64,000 bases of DNA from contig JADGRQ010000007.1 in NCBI GenBank assembly GCA_017880775.1, positions 1 to 64,000 on the forward strand, read 5' to 3'. Position 1 is the first letter of the stretch; each line of letters starts with the position of its first letter. Below, piece after piece: positions 44,009-51,698 of this stretch. The stretch is from Burkholderiales bacterium. Lineage in GTDB: Bacteria > Pseudomonadota > Gammaproteobacteria > Burkholderiales > SG8-39. The notes beneath the pieces were generated by a model. The model was not told where the DNA came from, searched no databases, and saw nothing but the letters and a program-made list of their open reading frames with translations. The position numbers and the translations under genes are program-made.

Positions 44009-44977
44009 TCACCGCGCGAGCGTGCTTACTCGCCACTCAAGAGCTTCCGTCTTCGGCGAATAGGCTTTCGCTCTCGGCAGGATCAGATCCTTGCCCTCCA
44101 AATCGAGCAGGGGCCGGTTATCCGCAAGCCGATCATCCAACGTCTTCGACACGTGCCATTTGAGGTCCGGTCCCGGGGCGATGATGTGCTTGTCCATGGC
44201 CCAGTGGAAGGAAGGCGATAGTGCGATGCCGTTGCGTGGATCATCGTCATGCGAGTCGGCATACGGCACCAGATGGGCGGCCTCAACGAGGACGGTGCTG
44301 TCCGGAAGGATGATCCGCCAGCCGGACGCCACGCAGCGGTAGTCGTAAGCCTCGGTGACGATCCTTCGAAAAGCAGCGCTTCGCGCGGGATCGCTGGATA
44401 GCTCGACTCGTGTAGTTTGTTTGCCTTCGATTTGGTGCCTCAGGTCGATCTCGGCGTTGTCGATCCTTCGTTCTTCCTCGAAAAGCGCGTTAAATGGCTG
44501 TGCGAAGGATCCAAACCACGCCACGACGAGGTGCTGTCGGAGTTGCTCGCGTGTATTCGGTTCAAGAACCAGGCTATGGAGCAGCGGATCGAGCGAGGCG
44601 AAGGCAATGTTCTCTTCGATCATGCTCGCGGAACGCGCCGAGTCCAGGATCTCCAGCGCAACTTCACGCCCCGGCTTCGCCTGCAGGTGCCAGAAGCCGT
44701 CGCTGCGCAGGTGGAAGAAGGGAAACCAGGGATTCGGGTGGTCGTTCGGCCCCCGCACGATTTCGAAGAAGCGCGCGTATCGCTCGAGCAGCGGCGGCTC
44801 GAATCGGATCTGGTTTTGAACGAGCTTGCCGGCTTCCGCCAGGCCCAGCATCGCTAGCAGCATGCATGGCTTGTGCGGGCTCGCCATCCCGCCGGCCCGA
44901 TTGACGTTCAGCCGTTCGAATGCCCGCAGGTATTCGGCAAGCGTCTGGGGAGGCGAGGGCGCGCGCGAACCGGCCAT
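44009..44977 (-). CDS. HNH endonuclease with a sulfur-binding-domain-like N-terminus (SprMcrA type)
   Basis: A 322-residue protein on the opposite strand to its neighbours. SPHKPCMLLAMLGLAEAG and NPWFPFFHLRSDGFWHL resemble the sulfur-binding domain of ScoMcrA/SprMcrA, which recognises phosphorothioated DNA. The C-terminal HNH is VLVEAAHLVPYADS, DDDPRNGIALSPSFHWAMDKHII. It would then be a type IV restriction enzyme against DNA with phosphorothioate modification. Domain assignment is by motif resemblance. Confidence 0.8.
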   Translation of the reverse strand: MAGSRAPSPPQTLAEYLRAFERLNVNRAGGMASPHKPCMLLAMLGLAEAGKLVQNQIRFEPPLLERYARFFEIVRGPNDHPNPWFPFFHLRSDGFWHLQAKPGREVALEILDSARSASMIEENIAFASLDPLLHSLVLEPNTREQLRQHLVVAWFGSFAQPFNALFEEERRIDNAEIDLRHQIEGKQTTRVELSSDPARSAAFRRIVTEAYDYRCVASGWRIILPDSTVLVEAAHLVPYADSHDDDPRNGIALSPSFHWAMDKHIIAPGPDLKWHVSKTLDDRLADNRPLLDLEGKDLILPRAKAYSPKTEALEWRVSTLAR

Positions 44978-44983
44978 GGCAGC

Positions 44984-45016
44984 TCAGTAGTTGGCCTTGA
45001 GTGGAATCACATGCCT
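44984..45016 (-). pseudogene. HIT-family gene, last codons only (fragment A)
   Basis: On the minus strand the sequence reads GRHVIPLKANY and stop, matching the end of the complete HIT protein at 53721-54095. Only about ten codons remain. It lies between the HNH gene and the truncated M20 copy. Confidence 0.6.
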
Positions 45017-45138
45017 TCCCCAGCTTGTTTTCCTTGCGCCATTGTCGCTCATGCAAGTCCTTCGGTCTCGTACCGCCAGCCGAGGCGGGGAATGAGTGCG
45101 CGACCGTCGGCGCCACGATCCCTCCATATAATCCCGTC

Positions 45139-45750
45139 ATGAAATCCATCCCCCAGTTCTGGGACGACACCATCGTCCCCACTCTCGTCGACTACATCCG
45201 CATCCCCGCCAAGTCCCCGCACTTCGACAAGGACTGGGCGAAGAACGGCCACATCGAGGCCGCGGTCACGCTGGCCGCGGACTGGTGCAGGAAGCACCCG
45301 GTCGAGGGCATGCAGTTGGAGATCGTGCGCCTGCCCAAGCGCACGCCAGTGCTCTTCATCGAAGTTCCCGCCACCAAGGGCGCGGAGAAATGCGGCACAG
45401 TGCTGCTCTACGGCCACCTGGACAAGCAGCCGGAGATGACTGGCTGGGCCGAGGGCACGGGGCCGTGGATCCCGGTGATCAAGGACGGCAAGCTCTACGG
45501 CCGCGGCGGGGCGGACGACGGCTACGCGGTGTTCGCGTCCATCGCGGCGCTCAAGGTCTTGCAGCAGGAGAAGAAGCCCCACGCCCGCACCGTGATCCTC
45601 ATCGAGTGCTGCGAGGAAAGCGGCAGCGTGGACCTGCCGGCCTACCTGGAAGCGCTCGCGCCCAGGGTCGGCGCGCCGGCGCTGGTGGTGGGCCTGGATT
45701 CGGGCTGCGGCAATTACGAGCAGCTCTGGGGCACGAGGTCGCTGCGCGGG
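45139..45750 (+). pseudogene. M20 peptidase, 5' partial copy fused in frame to antitoxin DNA
   Basis: The first 204 codons match the complete M20 peptidase at 48264-49679 (same promoter, same MxSIxQFWD start, HLDKQPEMTGWAEGTGPW, YGRGGADDGYA, CCEESGSVDLP). At LRG (45750) similarity stops abruptly, and the frame continues into the antitoxin gene to 46041, giving a 300-residue chimeric frame. The metal-ligand residues of the first half are present, but the lid domain and the last His are lost. It is probably non-functional unless the chimera has acquired a role. This copy lacks a 15-bp stretch near codon 80. Confidence 0.85.
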
Positions 45751-45801
45751 CGAGCTGGCGTAGAATCACTCACGCGGTTTTCGCCCCACCACGAGGTTTG
45801 C

Positions 45802-46041
45802 ATGGCAGGCTCGACGCTGGAGAAGGTGCGTTCCGAGGCGCTGCGTCTCACGCAAGCAGAACGCGCGGAGCTCGCACACAGCCTGGTAGGCAGCCTCGAC
45901 GGTCCGGCGGACACGGATGCGGAATCGGCCTGGGACGAGGAAATCCTGCGACGACTGGGTGAAATCGATGCCGGGACCGCGGAACTCATCGATCGCGAGG
46001 AGTTGCGCCGGCGAATGAAGGCGCGCATGAGCCGCGCCTGA
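45802..46041 (+). CDS. addiction-module antitoxin (TIGR02574-like)
   Basis: A 79-residue protein, MAGSTLEKVRSEALRLTQAE followed by RAELAHSLVGSLDGPADTDAESAWDEEILRR, of the putative addiction module component family that pairs with ParE/RelE toxins. It lies in frame with the truncated M20 copy but has its own ATG. The stop overlaps the ATG of the broken toxin (TGATG). Confidence 0.8.
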   Translation: MAGSTLEKVRSEALRLTQAERAELAHSLVGSLDGPADTDAESAWDEEILRRLGEIDAGTAELIDREELRRRMKARMSRA

Positions 46042-46215
46042 TGCGCTGGATTCGTATCCACGCGGCGGCAGCCGAGGAGGCTGCGGAGGCCGCAGCGTGG
46101 TACGAAAGGGAACGGCCCGGGCTCGGGGGGCACCGCCGAGGTCATCGTCGTTGCATTCGCCCACACCGCACGTCGGCCCGGCTATTGGCGCGGCCGGCTG
46201 AAATCCTCCGCATGA
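46041..46215 (+). pseudogene. ParE/RelE-type toxin with internal deletion
   Basis: The start MRWIRIHAAAAEEAAEAAAW, then YERERPGLG, is a ParE/RelE N-terminus. Right after it, in another frame, GTAEVIVVAFAHTARRPGYW is the C-terminal strand of the same family. The middle 40 or so residues are missing and the frame is shifted. The antitoxin upstream is intact. Confidence 0.78.
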
Positions 46216-46230
46216 CCTCCATTGGTATTC

Positions 46231-47160
46231 ATGGCCTCGGTTCCCGACCTCGATCAGATACTTAGAGCAACCGCATTCAACGCGGTCAAGGCGCTCGCCG
46301 CGGTGCGGGGCGACCTGACGTCCGCGGACCTCAAGCCTGGATTCGAGTTCGAAGGCAAGCGTGTACCGCTGGTCAATCCGCAGCGCGGCATCTTCAAGCC
46401 ACAGCAGATGCGCTACCTGCTCTCGATAAGGACGGTCTTTCCGCGCTCCGGTGCGCGCGTGTGGTACGACGACCAGCGCCAGGTTCACCGGCAGATCTAC
46501 GAAGGCGACGAGGCGGTCGACTATGCGTTCATGGGCGAGAACCCGGACGCGGCCGACAACCGCTGGCTGCGCGAGGCGATGGAGAACCGTGTCCCGGTGA
46601 TCTACTTTCTCGGCATTTCACCCGGCATGTACCAGGCGTATGTGCCGACGTTCGTGATCGGATGGGACGCAAAGTCGCTCAAGGCGCGGGTGGCGTTTGG
46701 TGCGGTCGAAGAGTCGGCCCTTGAATTCCCGGCTACGGAAGTCGAGCGCCGGTATGCGCTGCGGCAGGTAAAGCAGCGGTTGCACCAGGCATCCTTTCGA
46801 GAGGCCGTAATCACCGCCTATGACGGGCGTTGTGCAGTGTCACGTCTGCCTGAGCAAAGGCTGCTCGATGCGGCGCACATCATCGAGGACAAGAACGAGA
46901 TACTCGGTCAGGCGATGGTGCCAAACGGCATTCCCCTTTCCAAGATTCATCACGTGGCGTTCGACGCGCACCTCATCGGCATCGATCCCGATTTTCGGAT
47001 TCACGTCTCGAAGAAACTGTTGATCCAGAACGACGGGCCGTTGCTGGAGACGCTGAAGAAACTGCATCACCAGAAGCTGCATTTGCCGGAACGAAAGAAG
47101 GACCACCCGGACAGAGAGCGGCTGCTGGTTCGATTCGACGCTTTTCGCGGCTACGAGTAG
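46231..47160 (+). CDS. HNH endonuclease
   Basis: A 309-residue protein of the COG3440-like group. The HNH core is CAVSRLPEQRLLDAAHIIEDKNE, VPNGIPLSKIHHVAFDAHLIGI. The N-terminal half (QRGIFKPQQMRYLLSIRTVFP, VWYDDQRQVHRQIYEGDEAVDYAFMG) is a probable DNA- or base-recognition region. I chose the ATG at 46231; a TTG 9 bp upstream is in frame. It lies between a broken and an intact toxin-antitoxin locus. Confidence 0.85.
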   Translation: MASVPDLDQILRATAFNAVKALAAVRGDLTSADLKPGFEFEGKRVPLVNPQRGIFKPQQMRYLLSIRTVFPRSGARVWYDDQRQVHRQIYEGDEAVDYAFMGENPDAADNRWLREAMENRVPVIYFLGISPGMYQAYVPTFVIGWDAKSLKARVAFGAVEESALEFPATEVERRYALRQVKQRLHQASFREAVITAYDGRCAVSRLPEQRLLDAAHIIEDKNEILGQAMVPNGIPLSKIHHVAFDAHLIGIDPDFRIHVSKKLLIQNDGPLLETLKKLHHQKLHLPERKKDHPDRERLLVRFDAFRGYE

Positions 47161-47251
47161 TTAAACGGCGGAGTCAACCGCCCCCGGCGTGCAGGCGTTG
47201 TCATGGCATGGCACTGCCGTATTCCGCTTATACAAAATCTGGGATAATCGG

Positions 47252-47581
47252 GTGAAACCGGTTGTCTGGCTGGGCGACAGTCGCGCACGCGTGAAGGATT
47301 TCCCGGGGGATGCCAGGCGCGTGACGGGTTACGAGCTGGAGAAGATTCAGGACGGGCGCGAGCCGGCCGACTGGAAGCCCATGCCGTCGGTCGGCCTTGG
47401 GGTGATGGAAGTGCGGGTGTGGACAGGCGACGCGTTCAGGCTCATCTACCTGGCCAAGTTCGCGGAGGCGGTGTACGTGCTGCATGCTTTCCAGAAGAAA
47501 TCGGAGAAGACCGCGCAAGCCGACATAGAGCTCGCGCGGCGCAGGTTCAGGGCATTGAACGAGGAGCGCAGACGGCGATGA
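47252..47581 (+). CDS. HigB-type toxin (phage Gp49-like)
   Basis: A 109-residue RelE-superfamily toxin (VVWLGDSRARVKDFPGDARRVTGYELEKIQDG; GVMEVRVWTGDAFRLIYLAKFAEAVYVLHAFQKKSEKT). The GTG at 47252 opens the family N-terminus; GATAATCGG lies just before. It cleaves ribosome-bound mRNA in characterised homologues. It overlaps the antitoxin gene by 4 bp and looks intact. Confidence 0.87.
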   Translation: MKPVVWLGDSRARVKDFPGDARRVTGYELEKIQDGREPADWKPMPSVGLGVMEVRVWTGDAFRLIYLAKFAEAVYVLHAFQKKSEKTAQADIELARRRFRALNEERRRR

Positions 47582-47874
47582 GCGAAAAACTGAAGATGGA
47601 GAGGGGCAGCGGGAACATCTTCCTCGATGTCGGATTCAACAAAGTCGAGGCGGAGAATCTCAAGCTGCGCTCCGCGCTGATGATGCGAATCGAAGATTGG
47701 GTGAAGGCCAGCGGATTGACGCAGGCTGCTGCGGCAAAGGTGCTCGGGCTGACCCAGCCGCGGCTCAATGCCATGCTCAAGGGGCGAATCGACCTCTTCA
47801 GCCTGGACGCTCTGGTCAACGTCGCGTCGAAGGCCGGGCTTTCGGTGCGGCTGGTGGTGAAGAAGGCGGCGTGA
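47578..47874 (+). CDS. XRE-family antitoxin (HigA type)
   Basis: A 98-residue helix-turn-helix protein (LMMRIEDWVKASGLTQAAAAKVLGLTQPRLNAMLKGRIDLFSLDALVNVASKAGLSV), partner of the HigB-type toxin upstream; ATGA overlap. It probably binds its own promoter. Confidence 0.9.
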   Translation: MSEKLKMERGSGNIFLDVGFNKVEAENLKLRSALMMRIEDWVKASGLTQAAAAKVLGLTQPRLNAMLKGRIDLFSLDALVNVASKAGLSVRLVVKKAA

Positions 47875-47938
47875 CGCTGGCTATCGGGCTCTGACCCCGA
47901 CTGCATTTCTCTTGGGGGGCTGGGCTAAACTGATCGCC

Positions 47939-48145
47939 GTGGGCGAGATCATTTTTGTCATCGAGGAAGCGCCCGAGGGCGGTTACGTCGCCAAGGCGGT
48001 GGGGGAGTCGATTTTCACGCAAGCCGAGAGCCTCGGACTGCTCCAGGAGCGGGTGCGGGATGCAGTGCGCTGCCACTTCGACGAGGGCAAGGCACCGAAG
48101 ATGATCCGGCTTCACTTCGTGCGCGACGAGGTGATCGCGGCATGA
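47939..48145 (+). CDS. HicB-like antitoxin
   Basis: A 68-residue protein (IIFVIEEAPEGGYVAKAVGESIFTQAESLGLLQERVRDAVRCHFDEG) of the short HicB-like family. The GTG is at 47939. It overlaps the hicA remnant downstream by 4 bp, the normal arrangement of an intact pair. Confidence 0.78.
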   Translation: MGEIIFVIEEAPEGGYVAKAVGESIFTQAESLGLLQERVRDAVRCHFDEGKAPKMIRLHFVRDEVIAA

Positions 48146-48267
48146 AACTGCCCCGGGATCTTTCCGCCGCGCTGAACGTCAGATGGAAGTCAAAAGCAAA
48201 ACCTGGGTCCCCGATTGAAGCATTCGGGGACGACGGCTGGCCGCGTCTCCCTATAATCGCCGCATGA
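48142..48267 (+). pseudogene. hicA toxin, N-terminal remnant
   Basis: The frame starts MKLPRDLSAALNV, as HicA proteins of this type do (MKLPRDLSG), then loses similarity within about 10 codons and runs to a stop inside the M20 start. The toxin was cut off where the M20 promoter region begins. Confidence 0.65.
48252..48257 (+). promoter_or_regulatory. -10 element giving a leaderless M20 transcript
   Basis: TATAAT lies 6 bp before the ATG at 48264, so transcription would begin at or next to the start codon. The partial copy has the same arrangement (TATAAT at 45127-45132, ATG at 45139). No good -35 was found. Confidence 0.5.
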
Positions 48268-49679
48268 CCTCCATCGCCCAGTTCTGGGACTCCGCCATCG
48301 TCCCCACGCTCGTCGATTACATCCGCATCCCCGCCAAGTCCCCGCACTTCGACAAGGACTGGGCGAAGAACGGGTACATCGAGGCCGCGGTCACGTTGGC
48401 GGCGGAGTGGTGCAGGAAGCATCCGGTCGAGGGCATGCAGCTGGAGATCGTGCGGCTGCCCGGGCGCACACCGGTGCTGTTCATCGAGGTTCCGGCATCG
48501 AAGGGAGGAAACCCATCGGGCGCCGAGCCGGCCGGCACGGTGCTGCTCTACGGCCACTTGGACAAGCAGCCGGAGATGACCGGCTGGGCCGAGGGTACGG
48601 GGCCGTGGATCCCGGTGATCAAGGACGGCAAGCTCTACGGCCGCGGCGGGGCGGACGACGGCTACGCGGTGTTCGCGTCCATCGCCGCGCTCAGGGCATT
48701 GCAGCAGGAGAAGAAGCCCCACGCCCGCACCGTGATCCTCATCGAGTGCTGCGAGGAAAGCGGCAGCGTGGACCTGCCGGCCTACCTGGAGGCGCTCGCG
48801 CCCAGGGTCGGCGCGCCGGCGCTGGTGGTGGGCCTGGATTCGGGCTGCGGCAATTACGAGCAGCTCTGGGGCACGACGTCGCTGCGCGGGCTGGTGAACG
48901 GGGTGCTCACGGTGGAGGTGCTCACCGAGGGCGTGCATTCGGGGGACGCGAGCGGGGTGGTGGCGTCGAGCTTCCGCATCGCGCGGCAACTCCTCGAGCG
49001 CGTGGAGGAGGCGGCGACGGGCCGCGTGCGCGAGGCCGCGTTCCAGGCGCCGGTGCCACCGGAGCGCCTGTCGCAGGCGAAGCGCGCGGCCGTGGTGCTC
49101 GGCAAGGAGATCTACGCCAGATTCCCCTTTGTCCCCGGCATGCGGCCGATGGCGGAGCCGCTGGAGGAGCTGGTGCTCAACCGCACCTGGCGCCCGGCGC
49201 TGTCGGTCACGGGCGCCGAGGGGCTGCCGCTGCCGGCGAACGCGGGCAACGTGCTGCGGCCCCGGACGTCGCTCGCGCTGTCGCTGCGCATCCCGCCCAC
49301 GGTGATTGGTGAGAAGGCGGCGGCGAAGCTGAAGGAGATCCTCGAAGCGGATCCGCCCTGCGGCGCGCGCGTGCGCTTCGACGCGGGCCAGGCGGCCACC
49401 GGCTGGCATGCGCCTGCCACAGCTCCATGGTTGGAGAAAATTTTGAATGAAACTTCAAAAAAACATTTCGGCAAGCCGGCGATGTGGATGGGCGAGGGCG
49501 GCACGATCCCGTTCATGGCGATGCTCGGCGAAAAATTCCCCGCGGCGCAGTTCCTGATCACGGGCGTGCTGGGCCCCCACTCGAACGCGCACGGGCCGAA
49601 CGAGTTCCTGCACATCGAGTACGCCAAGAAGCTCACAGCGGCGGTGGCGGACGTGCTGGCGGCGCAGGCGGGGGGTTAG
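48264..49679 (+). CDS. M20 family metallopeptidase (dipeptidase-like)
   Basis: A 471-residue complete di-zinc peptidase. Metal ligands and catalytic residues are seen in LLYGHLDKQPEM (His-x-Asp), YGRGGADDGYA (Asp), ECCEESGSVDLP (Glu-Glu), VGLDSGCGNYEQLWG (Asp) and GPHSNAHGPNEFLHIEYAKK (C-terminal His). It resembles ArgE/DapE/CNDP-type dipeptidases acting on cytoplasmic di- or tripeptides. Its 5' half is duplicated at 45139-45750. A convergent HIT-gene fragment lies immediately downstream. Confidence 0.92.
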   Translation: MTSIAQFWDSAIVPTLVDYIRIPAKSPHFDKDWAKNGYIEAAVTLAAEWCRKHPVEGMQLEIVRLPGRTPVLFIEVPASKGGNPSGAEPAGTVLLYGHLDKQPEMTGWAEGTGPWIPVIKDGKLYGRGGADDGYAVFASIAALRALQQEKKPHARTVILIECCEESGSVDLPAYLEALAPRVGAPALVVGLDSGCGNYEQLWGTTSLRGLVNGVLTVEVLTEGVHSGDASGVVASSFRIARQLLERVEEAATGRVREAAFQAPVPPERLSQAKRAAVVLGKEIYARFPFVPGMRPMAEPLEELVLNRTWRPALSVTGAEGLPLPANAGNVLRPRTSLALSLRIPPTVIGEKAAAKLKEILEADPPCGARVRFDAGQAATGWHAPATAPWLEKILNETSKKHFGKPAMWMGEGGTIPFMAMLGEKFPAAQFLITGVLGPHSNAHGPNEFLHIEYAKKLTAAVADVLAAQAGG

Positions 49680-49718
49680 GGCTCCCCGATCACCCTCACC
49701 ACGGAGGGTTCGCGCTGT

Positions 49719-49832
49719 TTAGTAGCTGGCTTTGAGCGGAATTACGTGCCGCACCCCGCCGCGCGGATTGGGCGTGTCCCCCTTGTACCGCGGAATCACG
49801 TGAATATGCGCATGCCACACCGACTGCCCGCC
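49719..49832 (-). pseudogene. HIT-family gene, 3' fragment (fragment B)
   Basis: On the minus strand it reads GGQSVWHAHIHVIPRYKGD, then TPNPRGGVRHVIPLKASY and stop, nearly identical to the last 37 codons of the complete HIT gene at 53721-54095. The N-terminal two-thirds is missing. It abuts the tail of a RelE-type toxin, so the region between the two HIT copies (49833-53720) is bracketed by this repeat. Confidence 0.85.
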
Positions 49833-49907
49833 CTGAGCAAGGCCGAGCGCAACGAACTGGCGGCCTTGGTCGGAATACTCAAGGACGCCATGGAGAAAGT
49901 CCGATGA
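49833..49907 (+). pseudogene. RelE/HigB-type toxin, C-terminal remnant
   Basis: Twenty-four codons, LSKAERNELAALVGILKDAM then EKVR and stop, match the end of HigB-type toxins. No start precedes it: HIT fragment B takes over. The stop overlaps the intact antitoxin ATG by 4 bp, as in a normal pair. Confidence 0.7.
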
Positions 49908-50197
49908 GCAAGGAAATTGGCAGCATCAAGCAAGGGTTGAGACAGGCGATCCGGCACGAAAAGGGTAAGCGCGTCGCTGGATTGAGGCTCCATCGTCCGC
50001 CGCAGGTGGACGTGAAGGCGGTGCGCGAACGGACCGGGCTCACGCAGGAGCAGTTTGCCGCGAAGTTCGCACTCAGTCTGGGGGCGCTGCGGCACTGGGA
50101 GCGCGGAGACCGGAAGCCACGCGGCACCGCGCTCGTGCTGCTCAATGTGATCGCAAGGAAGCCGCAGGCCGTCTTGCGCGCCGTGGAAAACGCCTGA
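49904..50197 (+). CDS. XRE-family antitoxin (NadS/HigA-like)
   Basis: A 97-residue protein with a C-terminal helix-turn-helix (VDVKAVRERTGLTQEQFAAKFALSLGALRHWERGDRKPRGTALVLLNVIARKP), typical of NadS/HigA antitoxins. The toxin upstream is reduced to its last codons. Confidence 0.88.
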   Translation: MSKEIGSIKQGLRQAIRHEKGKRVAGLRLHRPPQVDVKAVRERTGLTQEQFAAKFALSLGALRHWERGDRKPRGTALVLLNVIARKPQAVLRAVENA

Positions 50198-50201
50198 GCA
50201 G

Positions 50202-50621
50202 CTAGGCTTCGCCCATCACCGTCACAACCACGCTGCGCGCATGCCCCGCATGCCGGTGCTCCCACAGGTACAGCCCCTGCCAGGTGCCGAGCATCAGCCG
50301 ACCGTCAGAAACCGGAATGGTGACGCTGTTCGAGGTGAGGATCGAGCGCGCGTGGGCGGCCATGTCGTCCGGGCCTTCGGCGTCGTGGACGTAGGCGGGG
50401 TCGCCGTCGGGCGCGAGGCGCGCCAGGATGGTTTCCAGGTCGCGGCGCACGTCGGGGTCCGCGTTCTCGCACAGGATGAGCGAAGCGCTGGTGTGCTGCA
50501 GGAACACGGTGCACAGGCCCGTGCGGATGCCGCTCCCGGCGACGGCGCGCGCGACTTCCGCCGTGATGTCGGTGGTGCCGCGGCCGCGGGTGCGGAATTC
50601 CAGGGTTTTCTGTTCGATCAC
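50202..50621 (-). CDS. YjbQ family protein (UPF0047)
   Basis: A 139-residue protein with the YjbQ signature: TGLCTVFLQHTSASLILCENADPDV, RSILTSNSVTIPVSDGRLMLGTWQGLYLWEHR. YjbQ proteins have weak thiamine-phosphate synthase activity in some species, but the main role is unclear. GTG start at 50621 with AAGGA upstream. It is a housekeeping-type gene inside the toxin-antitoxin region and is on the opposite strand. Confidence 0.9.
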   Translation of the reverse strand: MIEQKTLEFRTRGRGTTDITAEVARAVAGSGIRTGLCTVFLQHTSASLILCENADPDVRRDLETILARLAPDGDPAYVHDAEGPDDMAAHARSILTSNSVTIPVSDGRLMLGTWQGLYLWEHRHAGHARSVVVTVMGEA

Positions 50622-50659
50622 CGGCCGTCCTTCGAGCGTGGAATATACGCCGTGCCTAT

Positions 50660-50674
50660 TGCAGAATAACTGCA
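50660..50674. promoter_or_regulatory. operator-like inverted repeat before the AbrB/PIN pair
   Basis: TGCAG-AATAA-CTGCA, followed by another CTGCAG element at 50686-50691 just before the antitoxin ATG. AbrB/VapB antitoxins usually bind such repeats to autoregulate. Confidence 0.5.
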
Positions 50675-50693
50675 TTTCTGCCAAACTGCAGCC

Positions 50694-50936
50694 ATGAAAG
50701 CCACCCTGACCGTCACCAGCCGCGGCGTGGTGACGCTGCCCGCCAAATTGCGCGAGGCGCTCGGCCTCAAGGCCGACGACCAGCTGATCGCCGAAACCAC
50801 CCCGGAAGGGCTGCTGTTGCGCCCTGCTGTCACCCTTCCGGTGGAGATCTACAGCGAACAGCGCATCCGGGAATTCGACGCCGCCGAGGCCGACCTCGAC
50901 AAGCTGCTGCGCCGGAAGAAGAAGCCCGTTCGCTGA
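50694..50936 (+). CDS. AbrB/SpoVT-type antitoxin
   Basis: An 80-residue swapped-hairpin DNA-binding protein (ATLTVTSRGVVTLPAKLREALGLKADDQLIAETTPEGLLLRPA) with a C-terminal tail for toxin binding. The PIN toxin starts 9 bp downstream. Confidence 0.9.
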   Translation: MKATLTVTSRGVVTLPAKLREALGLKADDQLIAETTPEGLLLRPAVTLPVEIYSEQRIREFDAAEADLDKLLRRKKKPVR

Positions 50937-50945
50937 CGCGCGCGG

Positions 50946-51365
50946 ATGAGGATTTTCCTCGACGCGAACATCCTGTTCTCGGCCGCGAAATCCGATGGCG
51001 CCGTGCGGCGGATGGTCAATCTCCTGCTGGAGGCCGGCCACGAATGCTGCGTCGACGGATACGTCGTGGAGGAAGCGCGCCGCAACCTCGCCGCCAAGGC
51101 GCCCGGGGACGTCCCTGTACTCGAGGCCCTTGTGTCGCGAATGCGCAAAGCGGAAGTCCAGCACGCCGACGCCGCGCTCGAAGCCTCGCTCCCGCTGCCG
51201 GAGAAGGATCGGCCGGTGCTGGCCGCGGCGATCCTCCATGGTTGCGAGGCCCTGGTGACCGGTGACCGCAGCCACTTCGGGCCGCTCTACGGCAAGACGC
51301 TCCGCGGGGTGAAGATCCACTCGCCGCGCTCGCTGGCGGAGGCGTTGGTGAGACCTTGCCCATGA
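50946..51365 (+). CDS. PIN-domain toxin (VapC-like)
   Basis: A 139-residue PIN RNase with the first Asp in MRIFLDANILFSAAK, a Glu in VVEEARRNL, and later acidic residues in EKDRPVLAAAILHGCEALVTGDRSHFG. Complete; paired with the AbrB antitoxin. Confidence 0.88.
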   Translation: MRIFLDANILFSAAKSDGAVRRMVNLLLEAGHECCVDGYVVEEARRNLAAKAPGDVPVLEALVSRMRKAEVQHADAALEASLPLPEKDRPVLAAAILHGCEALVTGDRSHFGPLYGKTLRGVKIHSPRSLAEALVRPCP

Positions 51366-51433
51366 ACCAGTGGTCCGAATCCCGCGCGTGCGTTGCCGCA
51401 CAGACGGGCGCTGCGCCGGGGACGGAAAATTGC

Positions 51434-51616
51434 ATGATGAAAACTCCCCGCACGAAGTCTACAGCGCGCATCGGCAGTCCGCCGGCAGCGCCGGCCGAGG
51501 AATTGACTCCCAAGGCTGCACAGGTAGTGGCCGATCAGGAATGGGAGGATGAAGGCGGCAGTATCAAGCCGGCGAAAAAACCGGATCTGCAGCCCAAACC
51601 CAAGCTTCCGCTCTGA
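51434..51616 (+). CDS. small hypothetical protein
   Basis: Sixty residues rich in Pro, Lys and Ala (MMKTPRTKSTARIGSPPAAP; C-terminal KPKLPL), probably disordered. No strong ribosome binding site and no family recognised. It fills the gap between two toxin-antitoxin pairs. Confidence 0.35.
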   Translation: MMKTPRTKSTARIGSPPAAPAEELTPKAAQVVADQEWEDEGGSIKPAKKPDLQPKPKLPL

Positions 51617-51698
51617 AGCCGGGCAGCGGCCCGATCGCTGCGGGGGATACAGGCTCGGGTCGTTGCAGGGAGACCGAAAAAGGACTAAATTCGGTCCG

